Both the position numbers and the translations under genes were made by a program. From Enterobacter sp. 10-1 (lineage in GTDB: Bacteria > Pseudomonadota > Gammaproteobacteria > Enterobacterales > Enterobacteriaceae), in NCBI GenBank assembly GCA_002270295.1, contig NISF01000001.1, positions 620,001-684,000 of the forward strand: DNA of 64,000 bases. The letters are read 5' to 3'. Below the pieces are notes generated by a model that was not told the DNA's origin, ran no database searches, and was given only the letters and a program-made list of their open reading frames with translations. Shown here piece by piece: positions 54,336 through 64,000 of the stretch; position 1 is the first letter of the stretch; every line of letters starts with the position of its first letter.

Positions 54336-55570
54336 CACAGCCCTCCGAAGAGGTGGTTAAAGGGTTCGACTTCGACCCACTCGCCCGCTTCCACGTTACC
54401 GCGCTCGCGCTCCAGCACGATAAAGCAGTTACCCTGGCTAAATGAGCTGAAAATGTGTGAGCCCTGATGACCGGTGGAGGTCACCACCAGCTCGCCGTCC
54501 GGGTTACGCTGCAGCACGCCGCGCTGGAAGTCGAGGCGTCCCGGGGATTTTTTCAGTCGCGTCGCCGCCCGCACACGGAGGCGCATCGGCTGCGCGCCGC
54601 CCGCGCTGCCGCTCAGTTTTGCCAGCAGCGGCAGCACCAGCTGATAGAAGGTGAGGGTGGCGGAAACCGGATTGCCCGGCAGGCCGCAGAACCAGCTGTG
54701 GCTGAGCTTGCCGAAAGCAAAAGGTTTACCGGGCTTGATCGCCAGCTTCCAGAAGCCGATTTCGCCGAGCTCCTCAAGGATCTCTTTGGTGTAATCCGCT
54801 TCGCCGACCGAGACGCCGCCCGAGCTAATCACCACATCGGCCTGCTGGTCGGCGGCGATAAACGCCGCGCGCAGTTTTGCCGGGTCGTCGGCAATAATGC
54901 CGAGGTTGATCACCTCGCAGCCCAGCTGCTGGAGCATCAGGTGCACCGCCAGGCGGTTGGTATCGTAGATTTGCCCGTCGCCAAGCGGTTGGCCCGGCAG
55001 CTGCAGCTCGTCGCCGGTAGAGAATACCGCCACGCGAACTTTGCGCACTACCTCGACGTCGGCGATGCCCAGCGACGCCAGCACCGGCAGCTCCGCGACG
55101 GTCAGCGGCGTACCTGCCGGGAATACCACCGCGCCGTGAGCGATATCTTCGCCGCGACGACGAATATTCTGGCCGGGTTTTACCGCGGCGATGAAGCGAA
55201 CGCCGTCGGCGGTTTGCTCGGTCTCTTCCTGCATCACCACCGCATCGCAGCCCTGCGGAACCGGCGCGCCGGTCATAATGCGAATGCAGGTTCCCGCAGG
55301 CCAGGCAGCGTGGAACGGCTGGCCGGCGAACGCTTTACCGGCGACCGGCAGCGCCGCGCCGTCGGCAAGATCGGCGAGGCGTACGGCGTAGCCGTCCATG
55401 GCCGAGTTGTCAAACCCGGGGACGTCCAGCGGCGAAACGAGATCATGGGCGGTCACGCGCGAAAAGGCCTGTAACAGCGGCACGGTTTCCACCGTATTCA
55501 GCGGCGTAATACGGTTGAGCATCTGGGTCAGGGCTGTGTCGAGAGGCATCAGTCCGGCGGTAAAATCCAT
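54335..55570 (-). CDS. moeA: Molybdopterin molybdenumtransferase MoeA
   Basis: The 411-residue enzyme inserts molybdenum into adenylated molybdopterin. Features: [14 protein letters not shown] near residue 50, [17 protein letters not shown] (about 100), [12 protein letters not shown] (about 190), [14 protein letters not shown] (about 250) and [15 protein letters not shown] (about 310). The start at 55570 ([10 protein letters not shown]) gives exactly the E. coli length; the longer frame runs into the intergenic region. It leads the moeA-moeB operon and is divergent from iaaA. Confidence 0.97.
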   Translation of the reverse strand: MDFTAGLMPLDTALTQMLNRITPLNTVETVPLLQAFSRVTAHDLVSPLDVPGFDNSAMDGYAVRLADLADGAALPVAGKAFAGQPFHAAWPAGTCIRIMTGAPVPQGCDAVVMQEETEQTADGVRFIAAVKPGQNIRRRGEDIAHGAVVFPAGTPLTVAELPVLASLGIADVEVVRKVRVAVFSTGDELQLPGQPLGDGQIYDTNRLAVHLMLQQLGCEVINLGIIADDPAKLRAAFIAADQQADVVISSGGVSVGEADYTKEILEELGEIGFWKLAIKPGKPFAFGKLSHSWFCGLPGNPVSATLTFYQLVLPLLAKLSGSAGGAQPMRLRVRAATRLKKSPGRLDFQRGVLQRNPDGELVVTSTGHQGSHIFSSFSQGNCFIVLERERGNVEAGEWVEVEPFNHLFGGL

Positions 55571-55823
55571 GGGTTTCTCCTGCGGGCAAACATCGAAAAC
55601 GCCTATTATGGCAGAAAAGTGCGGGCGGCTATATGCCACCTGGGTACAGGCTTTACATCACCGTCCGCTCTTTCTATATTCAAAAATTGTATAGGACAGT
55701 CAGCACGATAATGATATCTATACACTTTATTATTTAAGCTCGCTTTGCGGGGGCTGAGACCTGATGCGGCGTGAATAAATAGCGAACCCGCGGTGGATCG
55801 GTGCAGCATGAAGGAATGGCGGA

Positions 55824-56765
55824 ATGAGCAAGGCGGTGATAGCAATTCACGGTGGCGCAGGGGCAATCACCCGATCGCAGCTGACGCCGGAGCGCGAACG
55901 GCAGTTCATGGCGGCGCTGTCGGCGATTGTCGATAGCGGGCAGAAAATGCTGGCGGCGGGCGCCAGCGCGCTGGACACGGTCACCGAGGCGGTGCGCCAG
56001 CTGGAGGAGTGTCCGCTGTTTAACGCCGGGATCGGCTCGGTGTTTACCCGGGACGCCACCCATGAGCTCGACGCCTGCGTGATGGACGGCAACAGCCTGC
56101 ATGCTGGAGCGGTTGCCGGCGTTAAGCATCTGCGCAACCCGGTACTGGCCGCGCGGCTGGTGCTGGAACAGAGCCCGCACGTGCTGCTGATTGGCGAAGG
56201 GGCGGAAGCGTTCGCCGCCTCGCACGGTATGGCGCGGGTGGAAAACGATCTATTTTCGACGACCGAGCGCCGTCTGCAGCTACAGCAGGCGCAGGAAGAC
56301 GATGAGGTCGTCCTCGACCACGGCGCAGCGCCGCTGGACGAGCGGCATAAAATGGGCACCGTCGGCGCGGTAGCGCTGGATATCGCCGGCAACCTTGCCG
56401 CCGCCACGTCCACCGGCGGGATGACCAATAAGCTCCCCGGGCGCGTTGGCGATAGCCCGCTGCCCGGAGCCGGCTGCTACGCCAATAACGCCAGCGTGGC
56501 GGTCTCCTGTACCGGCACCGGCGAGGTGTTTATCCGCACCCTCGCGGCCTACGATATCGCCGCGCTCATGGAGTACGCGAACCTGAGCCTGCATGAGGCC
56601 TGTGAGCGGGTGGTGATGGAGAAGCTTCCGGCGCTCGGCGGCAGCGGCGGGCTGATTGCCATCGACAGAGAAGGCAACGTGGTGCTGCCGTTTAACAGCG
56701 AAGGGATGTATCGGGCCTGGTGCTACGCGGGCGATACGCCCACTATTGGTATTTATCGGGAATAA
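55824..56765 (+). CDS. iaaA: Isoaspartyl peptidase / L-asparaginase IaaA
   Basis: A 313-residue Ntn-hydrolase precursor. Self-cleavage should occur before Thr179 ([12 protein letters not shown]), producing alpha and beta subunits with Thr179 as nucleophile; the [15 protein letters not shown] and GTGEVFIRT segments bind substrate. It hydrolyses isoaspartyl dipeptides. It stands just upstream of gsiA, so peptides derived from glutathione or isoaspartyl residues may be handled together. Between moeA and iaaA (55571-55823) I see only AT-rich promoter sequence. Confidence 0.97.
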   Translation: MSKAVIAIHGGAGAITRSQLTPERERQFMAALSAIVDSGQKMLAAGASALDTVTEAVRQLEECPLFNAGIGSVFTRDATHELDACVMDGNSLHAGAVAGVKHLRNPVLAARLVLEQSPHVLLIGEGAEAFAASHGMARVENDLFSTTERRLQLQQAQEDDEVVLDHGAAPLDERHKMGTVGAVALDIAGNLAAATSTGGMTNKLPGRVGDSPLPGAGCYANNASVAVSCTGTGEVFIRTLAAYDIAALMEYANLSLHEACERVVMEKLPALGGSGGLIAIDREGNVVLPFNSEGMYRAWCYAGDTPTIGIYRE

Positions 56766-56778
56766 GGGGGAAGGGACG

Positions 56779-58635
56779 TTGCCGCATAGTCAAGAAATCG
56801 ACGCCAGTGATGTTCTGGCGGTGCGCGATCTGAACGTGGCGTTTAGCCAGGAGCAGCAGACTTTTTCTGCGGTGCGGCATCTTTCGTTCAACCTGCGGCG
56901 CGGCGAAACGCTAGCCATTGTGGGCGAGTCGGGCTCGGGTAAGTCGGTCACCGCGCTGGCGCTGATGCGCCTGCTCGATGACGCCGTCAGTCAGGTCAGC
57001 AGCGACGCGCTGTGGCTGCGTCGGCGCAATAATCAGGTCATTGCGCTTGGCGAACAGTCCGCTTCGGCAATGCGCCACGTGCGCGGGGCGGATATTGCGA
57101 TGATTTTCCAGGAGCCGATGACCTCGCTGAATCCGGTGTTTACCATCGGGGAACAGATTGCCGAGTCTATTCGTCTTCACCAGCGGCTGGGTCATGACGA
57201 GGCGCTGCGCGAAGCGAAGAAAATGCTCGACCAGGTGCGGATACCGGAGGCGGAAGCGATGCTGTCACGCTATCCGCATCAGCTCTCCGGCGGGATGCGC
57301 CAGCGGGTGATGATCGCCATGGCGCTCTCCTGCCGTCCGGCGGTGCTGATTGCCGACGAGCCCACCACCGCGCTGGATGTCACCATCCAGGCGCAGATCC
57401 TCCAGCTGATTGCCGTGCTGCAAAAAGAGATGGAGATGGGGGTTATTTTTATTACTCACGATATGGGCGTCGTGGCCGATATCGCCGACCGCGTGCTGGT
57501 GATGTACCGCGGCGAAGCGGTGGAGAGCGGGACGGTCGAGGAGATTTTCCGCGCGCCTGAGCACCCTTACACCCAGGCGCTGCTGGCAGCCGTCCCGCGC
57601 TTAGGCTCGATGCGCGGCAGCGACCTGCCGCGCCGCTTCCCGCTGCTCAATCAACGCGCGGCTGATGAAGGCGAACAGGATACCGTCGTCGCCGGCGAGC
57701 CGATTCTGCAGGTACGCGACCTGGTGGCGCGTTTCCCGCTGCGCAGCGGCATTTTGAACCGGATTACCCGCGAGGTGCATGCCGTTGAAAAGGTGAGCTT
57801 TGACCTCTGGCCGGGAGAAACCTTGTCGCTGGTCGGCGAGTCCGGCTGCGGCAAATCCACCACCGGTCGGGCGCTGCTGCGGCTGGTGGCGACCGAGAGT
57901 GGGACTATCGTATTTAACGGCGAACGTATCGATACCCTGGCCGGCGGCAGGCTCCAGGCGCTGCGCCGCGATATTCAGTTTATTTTCCAGGACCCGTATG
58001 CCTCGCTCGATCCGCGGCAAACGGTGGGCTACTCGATTATGGAGCCGCTGCGCGTACACGGGCTGCTGGAAGGCGAGGCGGCCCGCCAGCGCGTCGCCTG
58101 GCTTCTTGAGCGCGTCGGCCTGCAGCCTGAACACGCCTGGCGCTACCCGCACGAGTTTTCCGGCGGCCAGCGCCAGCGCGTATGCATTGCGCGGGCGCTG
58201 GCGCTGAATCCAAAGGTGGTGATTGCCGATGAATCGGTTTCGGCGCTAGACGTCTCGATTCGCGCGCAGATTATCAACCTGATGCTCGATTTACAGCGTG
58301 AAATGGGCATCGCCTTTTTGTTTATTTCCCACGATATGGCGGTGGTTGAACGTATCAGCCATCGCGTTGCGGTGATGTATCGCGGGCGGATCGTTGAGAT
58401 TGGCCCGCGTCGCGCCGTGTTTGAAAACCCGCAGCATCCCTATACCCGCAAGCTGATGGCCGCCGTACCGGTGGCCGACCCGGCGCATCGTCATCCGCAG
58501 CGCGTACTGCTCTCTGACGAGCTGCCGGGCAATATCTATAAGCGAGGGGAAGAGGTAGCCAGCGCGCCGCTACAACAGGTAGGGCCTGGGCATTTCGTTG
58601 CCCGGGAACCTGCCGCCGGCGTTCTGGGAAGATAA
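56779..58635 (+). CDS. gsiA: Glutathione ABC importer ATPase GsiA (two domains)
   Basis: A 618-residue ATPase with two oligopeptide-type domains: Walker [10 protein letters not shown] (about residue 47) and GESGCGKST (about 355), signatures LSGGMRQRV and FSGGQRQRV, and two Walker [12 protein letters not shown] / [11 protein letters not shown]. The start is a TTG at 56779 (PHSQEID follows), aligned with the E. coli N-terminus MPHSDELDAG and preceded by GGGGG; no ATG fits. It begins 13 bases after iaaA, so both form one operon. Confidence 0.95.
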   Translation: MPHSQEIDASDVLAVRDLNVAFSQEQQTFSAVRHLSFNLRRGETLAIVGESGSGKSVTALALMRLLDDAVSQVSSDALWLRRRNNQVIALGEQSASAMRHVRGADIAMIFQEPMTSLNPVFTIGEQIAESIRLHQRLGHDEALREAKKMLDQVRIPEAEAMLSRYPHQLSGGMRQRVMIAMALSCRPAVLIADEPTTALDVTIQAQILQLIAVLQKEMEMGVIFITHDMGVVADIADRVLVMYRGEAVESGTVEEIFRAPEHPYTQALLAAVPRLGSMRGSDLPRRFPLLNQRAADEGEQDTVVAGEPILQVRDLVARFPLRSGILNRITREVHAVEKVSFDLWPGETLSLVGESGCGKSTTGRALLRLVATESGTIVFNGERIDTLAGGRLQALRRDIQFIFQDPYASLDPRQTVGYSIMEPLRVHGLLEGEAARQRVAWLLERVGLQPEHAWRYPHEFSGGQRQRVCIARALALNPKVVIADESVSALDVSIRAQIINLMLDLQREMGIAFLFISHDMAVVERISHRVAVMYRGRIVEIGPRRAVFENPQHPYTRKLMAAVPVADPAHRHPQRVLLSDELPGNIYKRGEEVASAPLQQVGPGHFVAREPAAGVLGR

Positions 58636-58672
58636 CAACGACACCAATAACGCAGCATTTCAGGAGAACAAC

Positions 58673-60214
58673 ATGACACAACGCGTATCACGCAAATGGT
58701 TGCTGGCGCTGGGCGTCGCTTCGGCGCTGGCGACGGCGCCGGCGCTGGCCGCAAAAGATCTGGTGGTGGCGGTCGGCTCTAACTTCACGACCCTCGACCC
58801 TTATGATGCCAACGACACCTTATCCCAGGCCGTTGCCAAGTCGTTCTATCAGGGGCTGTTCGGCCTTGATAAAGAGATGAAGCTGAAAAACGTTCTCGCG
58901 GAAAGCTATACCGTTTCGCCCGACGGCCTGGTCTACACCATTAAGCTGCACCCGGGGGTGAAGTTCCAGGACGGTACCGATTTTAACGCCGAAGCGGTGA
59001 AGGCTAACCTCGACCGCGCCAGCAATCCGGATAATCATCTCAAGCGCTATAACCTGTACAAAAATATCGCCAGCACCGAGGCGGTTGATCCGACGACGGT
59101 AAAAATCACCCTCAGGCAGCCTTTCTCGGCGTTTATCAATATCCTTGCCCATCCGGCAACGGCGATGATCTCTCCGGCGGCGCTGAAAAAATATGGCAAA
59201 GAGATTGGTTTTCATCCTGTCGGTACCGGCCCGTATCAGCTCGATACCTGGAACCAGACCGATTTTGTGAAGGTGACGAAGTTTGCCGGCTACTGGCAGC
59301 CAGGCCTGCCGAAGCTCGACTCCATCACCTGGCGTCCGGTGGTGGATAACAACACCCGCGCCGCGATGCTGCAAACCGGCGAAGCGCAGTTTGCCTTCCC
59401 GATCCCCTACGAGCAGGCGCCGCTGCTGGCGAAAAACGACAAGCTGGAGCTGGTTGCCAGCCCGTCGATCATGCAGCGTTATATCAGCATGAACGTCACG
59501 CAGAAGCCGTTTGATAACCCGAAGGTGCGCGAGGCGATTAACTACGCCATCAACCGCCAGGCGCTGGTGAAGGTCGCCTTCGCCGGGTACGCCACCCCGG
59601 CGACCGGCGTCGTGCCGCCGTCTATCGCCTATGCCGAGACCTTTAAAGCGTGGCCGTACGATCCGGCTAAGGCCCGCGAGCTGCTCAAAGAGGCCGGTTT
59701 CCCTAACGGATTCAGCACCACGCTGTGGTCATCGCATAACCACAGCACCGCTCAGAAGGTGCTGCAGTTTACCCAGCAGCAGCTGGCGCAGGTGGGCATT
59801 AAAGCGCAGCTGACGGCGATGGATGCCGGCCAGCGCGCGGCGGAAGTGGAAGGCAAAGGACAGAAAGAGAGCGGAGTACGCATGTTCTACACCGGCTGGT
59901 CGGCCTCGACCGGTGAAGCCGACTGGGCGCTGTCGCCGCTTTTCGCCTCACAAAACTGGCCGCCGACCCTGTTTAATACCGCCTTCTACGGCAATCCGCA
60001 GGTGGATAAAGACCTGACCGACGCCCTGAAAACGACCGATGCGCAGGAAAAAACGCGGCTCTACAAACAGGCCCAGGACATTATCTGGAAAGAGTCGCCG
60101 TGGGTGCCGCTGGTGGTGGAAAAACTGGTCTCCGCGCACAGTAAGAATCTGAGCGGTTTTTATATTCAGCCGGATACCGGATTCAGCTTTGAGCAGGCGG
60201 ATTTAGCCCAGTGA
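58673..60214 (+). CDS. gsiB: Glutathione-binding periplasmic protein GsiB
   Basis: A 513-residue solute-binding protein of the oligopeptide (cluster C) family. Signal peptide with cleavage after APALA (about residue 26), then [21 protein letters not shown]. It binds reduced glutathione in the periplasm and delivers it to GsiCD. The ATG at 58673 is chosen for the CAGGAGAA site eight bases upstream; the longer frame starts within gsiA. A stem-loop-rich gap follows. Confidence 0.96.
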   Translation: MTQRVSRKWLLALGVASALATAPALAAKDLVVAVGSNFTTLDPYDANDTLSQAVAKSFYQGLFGLDKEMKLKNVLAESYTVSPDGLVYTIKLHPGVKFQDGTDFNAEAVKANLDRASNPDNHLKRYNLYKNIASTEAVDPTTVKITLRQPFSAFINILAHPATAMISPAALKKYGKEIGFHPVGTGPYQLDTWNQTDFVKVTKFAGYWQPGLPKLDSITWRPVVDNNTRAAMLQTGEAQFAFPIPYEQAPLLAKNDKLELVASPSIMQRYISMNVTQKPFDNPKVREAINYAINRQALVKVAFAGYATPATGVVPPSIAYAETFKAWPYDPAKARELLKEAGFPNGFSTTLWSSHNHSTAQKVLQFTQQQLAQVGIKAQLTAMDAGQRAAEVEGKGQKESGVRMFYTGWSASTGEADWALSPLFASQNWPPTLFNTAFYGNPQVDKDLTDALKTTDAQEKTRLYKQAQDIIWKESPWVPLVVEKLVSAHSKNLSGFYIQPDTGFSFEQADLAQ

Positions 60215-60230
60215 CGGTTGTTACCTTTAT

Positions 60231-60301
60231 CCCGACCCTCTCCCCCGCGGGGAGAGGCCGCCGGGCCTTGCTCCCTCTGCCATTCGCGCAGAGGGTTCGG
60301 G
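60231..60301 (+). repeat. GC-rich repeat hairpins between gsiB and gsiC
   Basis: CCTCTCCCC (60237-60245) pairs with GGGGAGAGG (60249-60257), and CCCTCTGC (60273-60280) with GCAGAGGG (60288-60295). An outer pair, CCCGACCCTC (60231-60240) with GAGGGTTCGGG (60291-60301), gives an alternative fold. This looks like an enterobacterial intergenic repeat inside the operon and may stabilise the gsiB message. Confidence 0.75.
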
Positions 60302-60313
60302 TGAGGAGAGGCG

Positions 60314-61234
60314 ATGCTTAATTATGTGATTAAACGCCTGCTGGGACTGATTCCCACCCTGCTGATTGTGGCGGTGCTGGTTTTTCTGTTTGTACATATG
60401 CTGCCCGGCGACCCGGCGCGGCTGATTGCCGGACCGGAAGCCGATGCGCAGGTCGTCGCGATGGTGCGCGAGCAGCTGGGGCTCGATCGGCCGCTGCACG
60501 TCCAGTTCTGGCACTATATCACCAGCGTGCTGCAGGGGGATTTTGGCATCTCGATGGCGTCGCGTCGCCCGGTGAGTAGCGAAATCGCCAGCCGCTTTAT
60601 GCCGACGCTGTGGCTGACGCTTGCCAGCATGAGCTGGGCGGTGGTGTTTGGTATGGCGGCGGGGATTGCCGCCGCGGTCTGGCGCAATCGCTGGCCGGAC
60701 CGGCTGGGGATGGCGCTGGCGGTGACCGGTATTTCCTTTCCGGCTTTTGCCCTCGGGATGCTGCTGATGCAGGTCTTCTCCGTCGAACTTGGCTGGCTGC
60801 CGACGGTGGGCGCCGATAGCTGGCGGCACTATATTCTGCCCTCCGTGACCCTGGGCGCGGCGGTAGCCGCGGTGATGGCGCGCTTCACCCGCGCATCTTT
60901 CGTCGATGTGCTGCACGAGGACTATATGCGCACCGCGCGGGCGAAAGGGGTCAGCGAGACGCTGGTGGTGCTTAAGCACGGCCTGCGCAATGCGATGATC
61001 CCGGTGGTGACGATGATGGGGCTGCAGTTTGGCTTCCTGCTCGGCGGCTCGATCGTGGTGGAGAAAGTCTTCAACTGGCCGGGGCTCGGCAGGCTGCTGG
61101 TTGATTCGGTCGAGATGCGCGACTATCCGGTGATTCAGGCGGAAGTACTGCTGTTTTCGCTGGAATTTATTCTTATCAATTTAGTGGTGGACGTGCTGTA
61201 TGCCGCCATTAACCCGGCTATCAGGTACAAGTAA
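60314..61234 (+). CDS. gsiC: Glutathione ABC importer permease GsiC
   Basis: A 306-residue DppB-type permease with six helices; first helix residues 8-30, long periplasmic loop, and the coupling segment [22 protein letters not shown], given here by its ends (about residues 205-226). It pairs with GsiD. Its ATG follows a GAGGAGAGG site that is provided by the end of the intergenic repeat, so the repeat supplies the ribosome-binding sequence. Confidence 0.96.
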   Translation: MLNYVIKRLLGLIPTLLIVAVLVFLFVHMLPGDPARLIAGPEADAQVVAMVREQLGLDRPLHVQFWHYITSVLQGDFGISMASRRPVSSEIASRFMPTLWLTLASMSWAVVFGMAAGIAAAVWRNRWPDRLGMALAVTGISFPAFALGMLLMQVFSVELGWLPTVGADSWRHYILPSVTLGAAVAAVMARFTRASFVDVLHEDYMRTARAKGVSETLVVLKHGLRNAMIPVVTMMGLQFGFLLGGSIVVEKVFNWPGLGRLLVDSVEMRDYPVIQAEVLLFSLEFILINLVVDVLYAAINPAIRYK

Positions 61235-61235
61235 G

Positions 61236-62147
61236 GTGCGATTGCTCAACTGGAGAAGGCAGGCGGTTATCAACGCCATGCCGGGGATCAAACCCGGTCA
61301 GATACGTACGCCGTGGCATGAGTTCTGGCGGCGCTTTCGCCGTCAGCCGGTGGCGATGGGCGCCGGCATTTTTGTTCTGCTGCTGATCGCGGTGGCCGTC
61401 GTGGCGCCGTGGGTAGCGCCGTTCGATGCGGAAAACTACTTTGACTACGATCGCCTCAACGACGGCCCGTCGATGCTGCACTGGTTCGGCGTCGATTCGC
61501 TGGGCCGGGATATCTTCAGCCGGGTGCTGGTCGGGGCGCAGATTTCGCTGGCGGCCGGGGTGCTGGCGGTGCTGATCGGCGCGGCAATCGGCACCGTACT
61601 CGGGCTGCTGGCCGGTTACTATGAAGGCTGGTGGGACAGGATAATTATGCGCATTTGCGACGTGCTGTTCGCGTTCCCGGGGATCCTGCTGGCGATCGCC
61701 GTGGTGGCGGTTATGGGGAGCGGGATGTCGAACGTGATCATCGCGGTGGCGATCTTCTCCATTCCGGCTTTTGCTCGCCTGGTGCGCGGCAATACGCTGG
61801 TCCTCAAGCAGCAGACTTTTATCGAGTCGGCGCGCAGCATCGGCGCCAGCGATGCGACGATCCTGTTCAGCCATATTCTGCCCGGCACGGTGTCGTCGAT
61901 TGTGGTCTATTTCACCATGCGTATCGGGGTGTCGATAATCTCCGCCGCCAGCCTCTCATTCCTCGGCCTCGGCGCGCAGCCCCCGACCCCGGAATGGGGG
62001 GCAATGCTGAACGAAGCGCGGGCGGATATGGTGATGGCGCCGCACGTGGCGCTGTTCCCGGCGATTGCGATTTTCCTGACGGTGCTGGCGTTTAACCTGC
62101 TGGGCGACGGCCTGCGCGATGCGCTGGATCCGAAGATAAAGGGGTAG
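61236..62147 (+). CDS. gsiD: Glutathione ABC importer permease GsiD
   Basis: A 303-residue DppC-type permease with the N-terminal OppC segment ([14 protein letters not shown]) and coupling motif [20 protein letters not shown] (about residues 200-219). The start is a GTG at 61236, one base after the gsiC stop, giving the N-terminus (V)[10 protein letters not shown] and the E. coli length. It ends the operon. In E. coli yliE and yliF follow; here an inverted-repeat region and rimO come next. Confidence 0.95.
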   Translation: MRLLNWRRQAVINAMPGIKPGQIRTPWHEFWRRFRRQPVAMGAGIFVLLLIAVAVVAPWVAPFDAENYFDYDRLNDGPSMLHWFGVDSLGRDIFSRVLVGAQISLAAGVLAVLIGAAIGTVLGLLAGYYEGWWDRIIMRICDVLFAFPGILLAIAVVAVMGSGMSNVIIAVAIFSIPAFARLVRGNTLVLKQQTFIESARSIGASDATILFSHILPGTVSSIVVYFTMRIGVSIISAASLSFLGLGAQPPTPEWGAMLNEARADMVMAPHVALFPAIAIFLTVLAFNLLGDGLRDALDPKIKG

Positions 62148-62160
62148 GGTGAGAGAGGAG

Positions 62161-62223
62161 TCCGGAGAGGGCGCGCCGCGCCGCCTCCGGAAAGCTCCGG
62201 CTGGCGCTGACGCGTAGCCGGAG
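62161..62223. repeat. Two REP-like inverted repeats between gsiD and rimO
   Basis: The first hairpin runs from TCCGGAG (62161) to CTCCGGA (62185-62191) with GCGCG/CGCGC in the stem. The second pairs CTCCGGCT (62195-62202) with AGCCGGAG (62216-62223) and its GGCTGGCGCT core resembles the unit at 50039. The block separates the convergent gsiD and rimO and may serve as their terminator. Confidence 0.7.
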
Positions 62224-62234
62224 TAAGAAGCGTA

Positions 62235-63560
62235 TTAAACCCGGCTACCCCACAGGTCGTACTCGTCGGCATGCTCAACTTTGACCCGCAGCACGTCGCC
62301 CGGTTTCACTTTGGTTTCGCCGTTCAGATACACCGCGCCGTCGATTTCCGGGGCGTCGGCCATGCTGCGGCCAATGGCGCCTTCTTCGTCAACTTCGTCG
62401 ATAAGTACCATGATTTCGCGGCCGACCTTCTCCTGCAGACGTTCGGCGGAAATCTGCTGCTGCAGCTGCATAAAGCGGTTCCAGCGCTCCTCTTTCACCT
62501 CTTCCGCAACCTGATCCGCCAGCTCGTTGGCGGTAGCGCCATCGACCGGGCTGTATTTAAAGCAGCCGACGCGGTCAAGGCGGGCTTCTTTCAGGAAGTC
62601 GAGCAGCATCTGGAAATCTTCTTCCGTTTCGCCCGGGAAGCCGACGATAAAGGTCGAACGCAGGGTCAGGTCAGGGCAGACTTCACGCCACTGCTTGATG
62701 CGCGCCAGCTGGCGATCGGCGGAGCCCGGGCGTTTCATCATCTTGAGGATCCGCGGGCTGGCGTGCTGCAGCGGGATATCGAGATACGGCAGGATTTTAC
62801 CTTCCGCCATCAGCGGGATCACGTCGTCGACGTGCGGGTATGGATAAACGTAGTGCAGGCGCACCCAGATACCCAGTTTTGCCAGCTCTTCGCACAGGCT
62901 GACCATGCTGGTTTTCACCGGCATGCCGTTGTGGAAACCGGTGCGATGCTTCACATCGACGCCGTAGGCGGAGGTATCCTGAGAAATCACCAGCAGCTCT
63001 TTCACCCCGGCGTCGGCCAGGCGCTTAGCTTCAGACAGCACTTCGCCAATCGGACGGCTCACAAGATCGCCGCGCATGGACGGAATGATGCAGAACGTGC
63101 AGCGGTGGTTACAGCCTTCGGAAATTTTCAGGTAAGCGTAGTGGCGCGGCGTCAGCTTGACGCCCTGTTCCGGCACCAGGCTCAGGAACGGGTTGTGCTT
63201 CGGCTTCGGCGTGTAGTGGTGTACGTGCTCGAGAACCTGTTCGTAGCTGTGCGGGCCGGTGATCTCCAGCACTTTCGGGTGAACTTCGCGGATCTGGTCG
63301 ACTTTTGCGCCCAGGCAGCCGGTAACGATCACTTTGCCGTTTTCTTTTAAGGCTTCGCCAATCGCTTCCAGCGACTCCTGAACGGCGCTATCGATAAAGC
63401 CGCAGGTGTTGACGATAACCATATCGGCGTTTTCGTAGGTAGGAACCACGTCATACCCTTCGGTGCGCAGTTCGGTCAGGATGCGTTCTGAGTCTACAAG
63501 GTTTTTCGGACAGCCAAGGGAGACGAAGCCGATCTTCGGCTGGTGCGTTACATTGCTCAT
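62235..63560 (-). CDS. rimO: Ribosomal protein S12 methylthiotransferase RimO
   Basis: A 441-residue radical SAM enzyme that methylthiolates Asp89 of ribosomal protein S12. The N-terminal UPF0004 domain has three cluster cysteines (LGCPKN, Cys17; NTCGF; TGCLGAK), the radical SAM core has CNHRCTFC (about residues 151-158), and a TRAM domain ends the protein. It is convergent with gsiD. The upstream region 63561-63829 (269 bases) shows no gene. Confidence 0.97.
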   Translation of the reverse strand: MSNVTHQPKIGFVSLGCPKNLVDSERILTELRTEGYDVVPTYENADMVIVNTCGFIDSAVQESLEAIGEALKENGKVIVTGCLGAKVDQIREVHPKVLEITGPHSYEQVLEHVHHYTPKPKHNPFLSLVPEQGVKLTPRHYAYLKISEGCNHRCTFCIIPSMRGDLVSRPIGEVLSEAKRLADAGVKELLVISQDTSAYGVDVKHRTGFHNGMPVKTSMVSLCEELAKLGIWVRLHYVYPYPHVDDVIPLMAEGKILPYLDIPLQHASPRILKMMKRPGSADRQLARIKQWREVCPDLTLRSTFIVGFPGETEEDFQMLLDFLKEARLDRVGCFKYSPVDGATANELADQVAEEVKEERWNRFMQLQQQISAERLQEKVGREIMVLIDEVDEEGAIGRSMADAPEIDGAVYLNGETKVKPGDVLRVKVEHADEYDLWGSRV

Positions 63561-63829
63561 AGCTTAAAAAGTGTTCAATTATTGGAATGGTCAGGGCAGG
63601 GATTCTACAGAGGTTGGTGGGAAAATTGTACTGGTATCTCCGTTTTCGCCATCGGTCGGGCGATATTTATCACCACCCGTTTCCCAGGAAGTGAAGAGGG
63701 GAAAGCATAGCCGGCGAAGGGCGGCTGAAGATGCGGTATAAAAAGTGATTGAGCATCGGTTTAGACGCGCTGTGCTAGCGTTATGCTTTTCTTTTCAGGT
63801 TATCCGTTTGCCGTTTTCTGAGTTGGTCC

Positions 63830-64000
63830 ATGTTTAAAAAACGAAGTTGTATATTAGGTATTTCAATGATGGCCGCAGGGCCAGGGTATGCCGGGGAGCT
63901 TAATTTATATTCGATAAATACCGGTTCGTATGTCTACCACCTGACGGGAAATCATGGGCAGTATAACGAGCATTTTAATAATCAGTTTCTGTCAGTAGAG
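63830..64000 (+). CDS. Unrecognised exported protein, 5' part only
   Basis: An open frame of 57 codons that runs off the window edge. It starts ATG at 63830 (MFKKRSCILGISMMAAGPGY) and has a probable signal peptide of about 22 residues, cut before ELNLYSINTG. The mature part is rich in aromatic and Asn residues (SYVYHLTGNHGQYNEHFNNQ), as in small outer-membrane barrels or phage-related surface proteins. Base composition is more AT-rich than that of its neighbours. I do not recognise the family; E. coli has bssR here, which is a different protein. Confidence 0.6.
   Translation, partial: MFKKRSCILGISMMAAGPGYAGELNLYSINTGSYVYHLTGNHGQYNEHFNNQFLSVE

Noticed and set aside
55700-55735. Fur-like half site (ATAATGATATC) between moeA and iaaA
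   Set aside because: Only one half of a Fur box is recognisable, and neither neighbour is an iron gene.

Overview
This window is a stretch of enterobacterial chromosome. Gene content and order follow the Escherichia coli moa–ybh–ybi–gln–dps–omp–moe–gsi region almost gene for gene. The high GC content, the extra sugar genes and several local differences suggest a Klebsiella/Raoultella/Enterobacter-type organism rather than Escherichia. I see no tRNA, rRNA, CRISPR array, integrase, transposase or prophage gene.

Layout. 1-1366: end of the molybdopterin operon (moaB'-moaC-moaD-moaE). 1411-5736: ybhL, then ybhN-clsB-ybhP on the minus strand, then ybhQ, whose 3' end is tandemly duplicated. 5933-11646: cecR-ybhG-ybhF-ybhS-ybhR, a TetR-family regulator with an ABC drug exporter, facing rhlE across a perfect 20-bp palindrome. 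11905-16721: rhlE, then SOS gene dinG and ybiB. 16972-23334: ybiJ, ybiI, the Fur-type iron locus fiu-ybiX, mcbA, an extra flavin reductase and rlmF. 23393-28918: ybiO, the glutamine importer glnHPQ with a sigma-54 promoter, and dps. 29163-34755: rhtA, ompX, opgE, the manganese genes mntS and mntR, and ybiR.

Two accessory sugar modules interrupt the E. coli-like order. The first (34863-39593, between ybiR and ldtB) holds an aldo/keto reductase, a GH1 phospho-beta-glucosidase, a lone PTS EIIC and a GntR/HutC regulator, with two identical ATGACTAGTCAT palindromes before the GH1 gene. The second (42621-47678, between ybiT and ybiU) holds a GH31 alpha-glycosidase, an MFS transporter and a LacI-type regulator. 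Next to it are ybiU, the sugar phosphatase ybiV and the glycyl-radical enzyme and activase ybiW-ybiY (pflFE).

The most interesting observation is a shared 14-bp dyad, CTTTCGAATGAAAG in either orientation. It lies in the promoters of ybiU, ybiV and ybiY-ybiW, and a 12/14 version lies at the start of the lacI-type gene. At ybiY it sits between a perfect FNR box and the probable -10, a natural repressor position. I infer a local, previously unnamed regulon linking the LacI-type protein to anaerobic (FNR) and catabolite (CRP) control of a radical-based sugar pathway. fsaA, next to ybiY in E. coli, is absent here.

The right end holds moeA-moeB, iaaA and the glutathione importer gsiABCD, rimO, and the start of an unrecognised exported protein cut by the window edge. 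Compared with E. coli as I remember it, ybhM, ybiC (hcxB), fsaA, yliE and yliF are missing from their usual positions.
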